Part shown: one piece after another, positions 5,104 through 6,124 of the stretch | Position numbering within the stretch: the first letter of the stretch is position 1 | Layout of the letters: each line of letters begins with the position of its first letter | Source: Alphaproteobacteria bacterium | GTDB lineage: Bacteria > Pseudomonadota > Alphaproteobacteria > Caulobacterales > Parvularculaceae | Assembly (NCBI GenBank): GCA_030428745.1 | Contig: JAUIEG010000176.1 | Location: forward strand, 1-6,124 | Reading direction: 5' to 3' | DNA: 6,124 nucleotides | Notes under the pieces: model-generated | Seen by the model: the letters and a program-made list of their open reading frames with translations, nothing else | Told to the model about the DNA's origin: nothing | Databases searched by the model: none | Made by a program: the position numbers and the translations under genes

Positions 5104-6124
5104 CTAAAACGTCTTTTTAATCGACACGACCCATTGGCGGCCGCGATCAAACACAGCTTCATGTGTGCCAAGGCTGACTGAATCCGAGAACCCTGCGGAG
5201 ATATAACGCTCATCAGTGAGATTTTTTCCGATAGCGGAAATCGCCAACCCTAGGTCTTCGTGTTCATAGGTAACGCCCACATTCAAGAGATGATATGCCT
5301 CTTGAAATATCTGCGGTGAATTGATTGCGTTGTTGAAATAACTTCCACTGTAAGACCAATCAACGCGCGGCGTGATAGACGCGGCGCTGGATACCGCCAT
5401 TCGATAAGAAACGCCGACAGAAGATGACCATTTTGGAGTCTTCACCAGTTCATTCGCGGTTGTGACGCCAGTGCCCGGATCAACTTCATCATATCCGGCG
5501 TCTACATAACCAATACCCGCCTCGAGAAGCAGCCCCTCCGCGGGCACGGCGGTAAGATCAATCTCAAATCCTTTAATCGTCGCAGCGCCTGCATTACGCA
5601 CCACCGGCGCTACTGACTGATCCTGCACCACAAACTGCAGATCGGCGTAATCAGTGTAGAAAGCCGCACCGTTTATTCGAAGTCGACGATCAAAGAACGT
5701 TGTCTTCAAGCCGACCTCATAAACGTCGACAGTTTCAGGCTGATAAGATGGCGCTTCCGGCAGGAAGGGAAACACGCGCTGTGTAAATCCGCCGCTTTTG
5801 AAGCCCTGCGAGTAATTAAAATACCCCAGCACATCATCAGTGACTTTATAGGAAAGATTTCCCAGGAAGGTGACTTCATCAAACTTCACCTCAGCCTCGT
5901 CCGTCGGAAGGATCAAGAACCCAGGCGGCGGAATGGGCGGCACTTGACCTGGACCAAAGCCAAGCAACGGCGGCGGCACTCTGTCGTTGTTATTTGAATG
6001 AATAACAGTATCTGGCGTGAAGCGCTTCGTGTCTTCGGTGTATCGAACACCACCTGTCACACTTAGCCGGTCTGTCAGATCGAACGTCGCCTGCCCGAAC
6101 AGTGCGAAACTGGTGTTATCGTAT
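5104..6124 (-). CDS. TonB-dependent outer-membrane receptor, C-terminal part
   Basis: This is the last 339 codons of a TonB-dependent receptor; the N-terminus, plug domain and TonB box lie beyond the window edge. Its frame is open to base 6124, so it does not begin at the internal GTG near 6060. Alternating beta-barrel strands are clear: FALFGQATFDLTDRLSVTGG, GYFNYSQGFKSGGF, GAAFYTDYADLQFVV, GFEIDLTAVPAEGL, VGVSYRMAV, LLNVGVTY and GKNLTDERYI. The protein ends in WVVSIKKTF, with the terminal Phe typical of proteins folded by the BAM complex. Family members are usually 650-850 residues. A proline-rich extracellular-loop candidate lies at 5905-5979. It is inferred to import the compound degraded by the downstream enzymes across the outer membrane, energised by TonB-ExbBD; siderophore or other uptake cannot be excluded. 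The monooxygenase start lies 62 bases on, with no clear terminator between. Confidence 0.95.
   Translation of the reverse strand, partial: YDNTSFALFGQATFDLTDRLSVTGGVRYTEDTKRFTPDTVIHSNNNDRVPPPLLGFGPGQVPPIPPPGFLILPTDEAEVKFDEVTFLGNLSYKVTDDVLGYFNYSQGFKSGGFTQRVFPFLPEAPSYQPETVDVYEVGLKTTFFDRRLRINGAAFYTDYADLQFVVQDQSVAPVVRNAGAATIKGFEIDLTAVPAEGLLLEAGIGYVDAGYDEVDPGTGVTTANELVKTPKWSSSVGVSYRMAVSSAASITPRVDWSYSGSYFNNAINSPQIFQEAYHLLNVGVTYEHEDLGLAISAIGKNLTDERYISAGFSDSVSLGTHEAVFDRGRQWVVSIKKTF
5905..5979 (-). other. Proline-rich loop segment in the TonB receptor
   Basis: About 25 residues between two barrel strands contain ten prolines in three clusters (VPPP, VPPIPPPG and a single LP) with glycines and hydrophobics. 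It sits between the GGVRYTEDTKRF strand and the VKFDEVTFLGNLSY strand, so an outward-facing loop is likely. The segment is in frame with its surroundings, so a sequencing error is unlikely. Confidence 0.5.

Overview
The window looks like a catabolic gene cassette from a Gram-negative bacterium. The TonB-dependent outer-membrane receptor and the small protein with a Sec-type signal peptide support this. The style of the proteins, and an HpaB-like subfamily I associate with Alphaproteobacteria, suggest Pseudomonadota and probably an alphaproteobacterium with moderate GC. That assignment is inferred from protein style only; no rRNA or marker gene is present.

Every convincing gene lies on the minus strand, so transcription runs from high to low coordinates. 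In that order: the C-terminal half of a TonB-dependent receptor (6124 to 5104, N-terminus outside the window); an HpaB-type flavin-dependent monooxygenase, oxygenase component (5041 to 3551); a PF06684/DUF1185 'amino acid synthesis' family protein (3544 to 2963); an enamidase-like metal-dependent amidohydrolase (2942 to 1758); an AMI1-like amidase of the amidase-signature family (1751 to 513); and a small four-cysteine exported protein (442 to 155). The gaps from receptor to amidase are 62, 6, 20 and 6 bases, which strongly suggests one transcript. The small protein follows after 70 bases and may or may not belong to it. Positions 1-154 hold no convincing gene.

The combination suggests uptake and oxidative-hydrolytic breakdown of a small nitrogen-containing, probably ring-shaped compound. 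The receptor would bring the substrate across the outer membrane. The reduced-flavin monooxygenase would oxygenate or open it. The enamidase-like enzyme would hydrolyse an enamide or lactam C-N bond, the amidase would release ammonia from a linear amide, and the PF06684 protein would take an undefined step. The substrate is not evident from sequence. Precedents known to me that pair flavin-dependent attack with amide hydrolysis are the pyridine, trigonelline and nicotinate routes, but this gene set does not match any of them completely as I remember them. No flavin reductase, regulator or inner-membrane transporter is in the window. The most interesting points are the unassigned pathway, the PF06684 protein embedded in a catabolic operon, and a changed metal-site motif (Gln-x-His in place of His-x-His) in the amidohydrolase.
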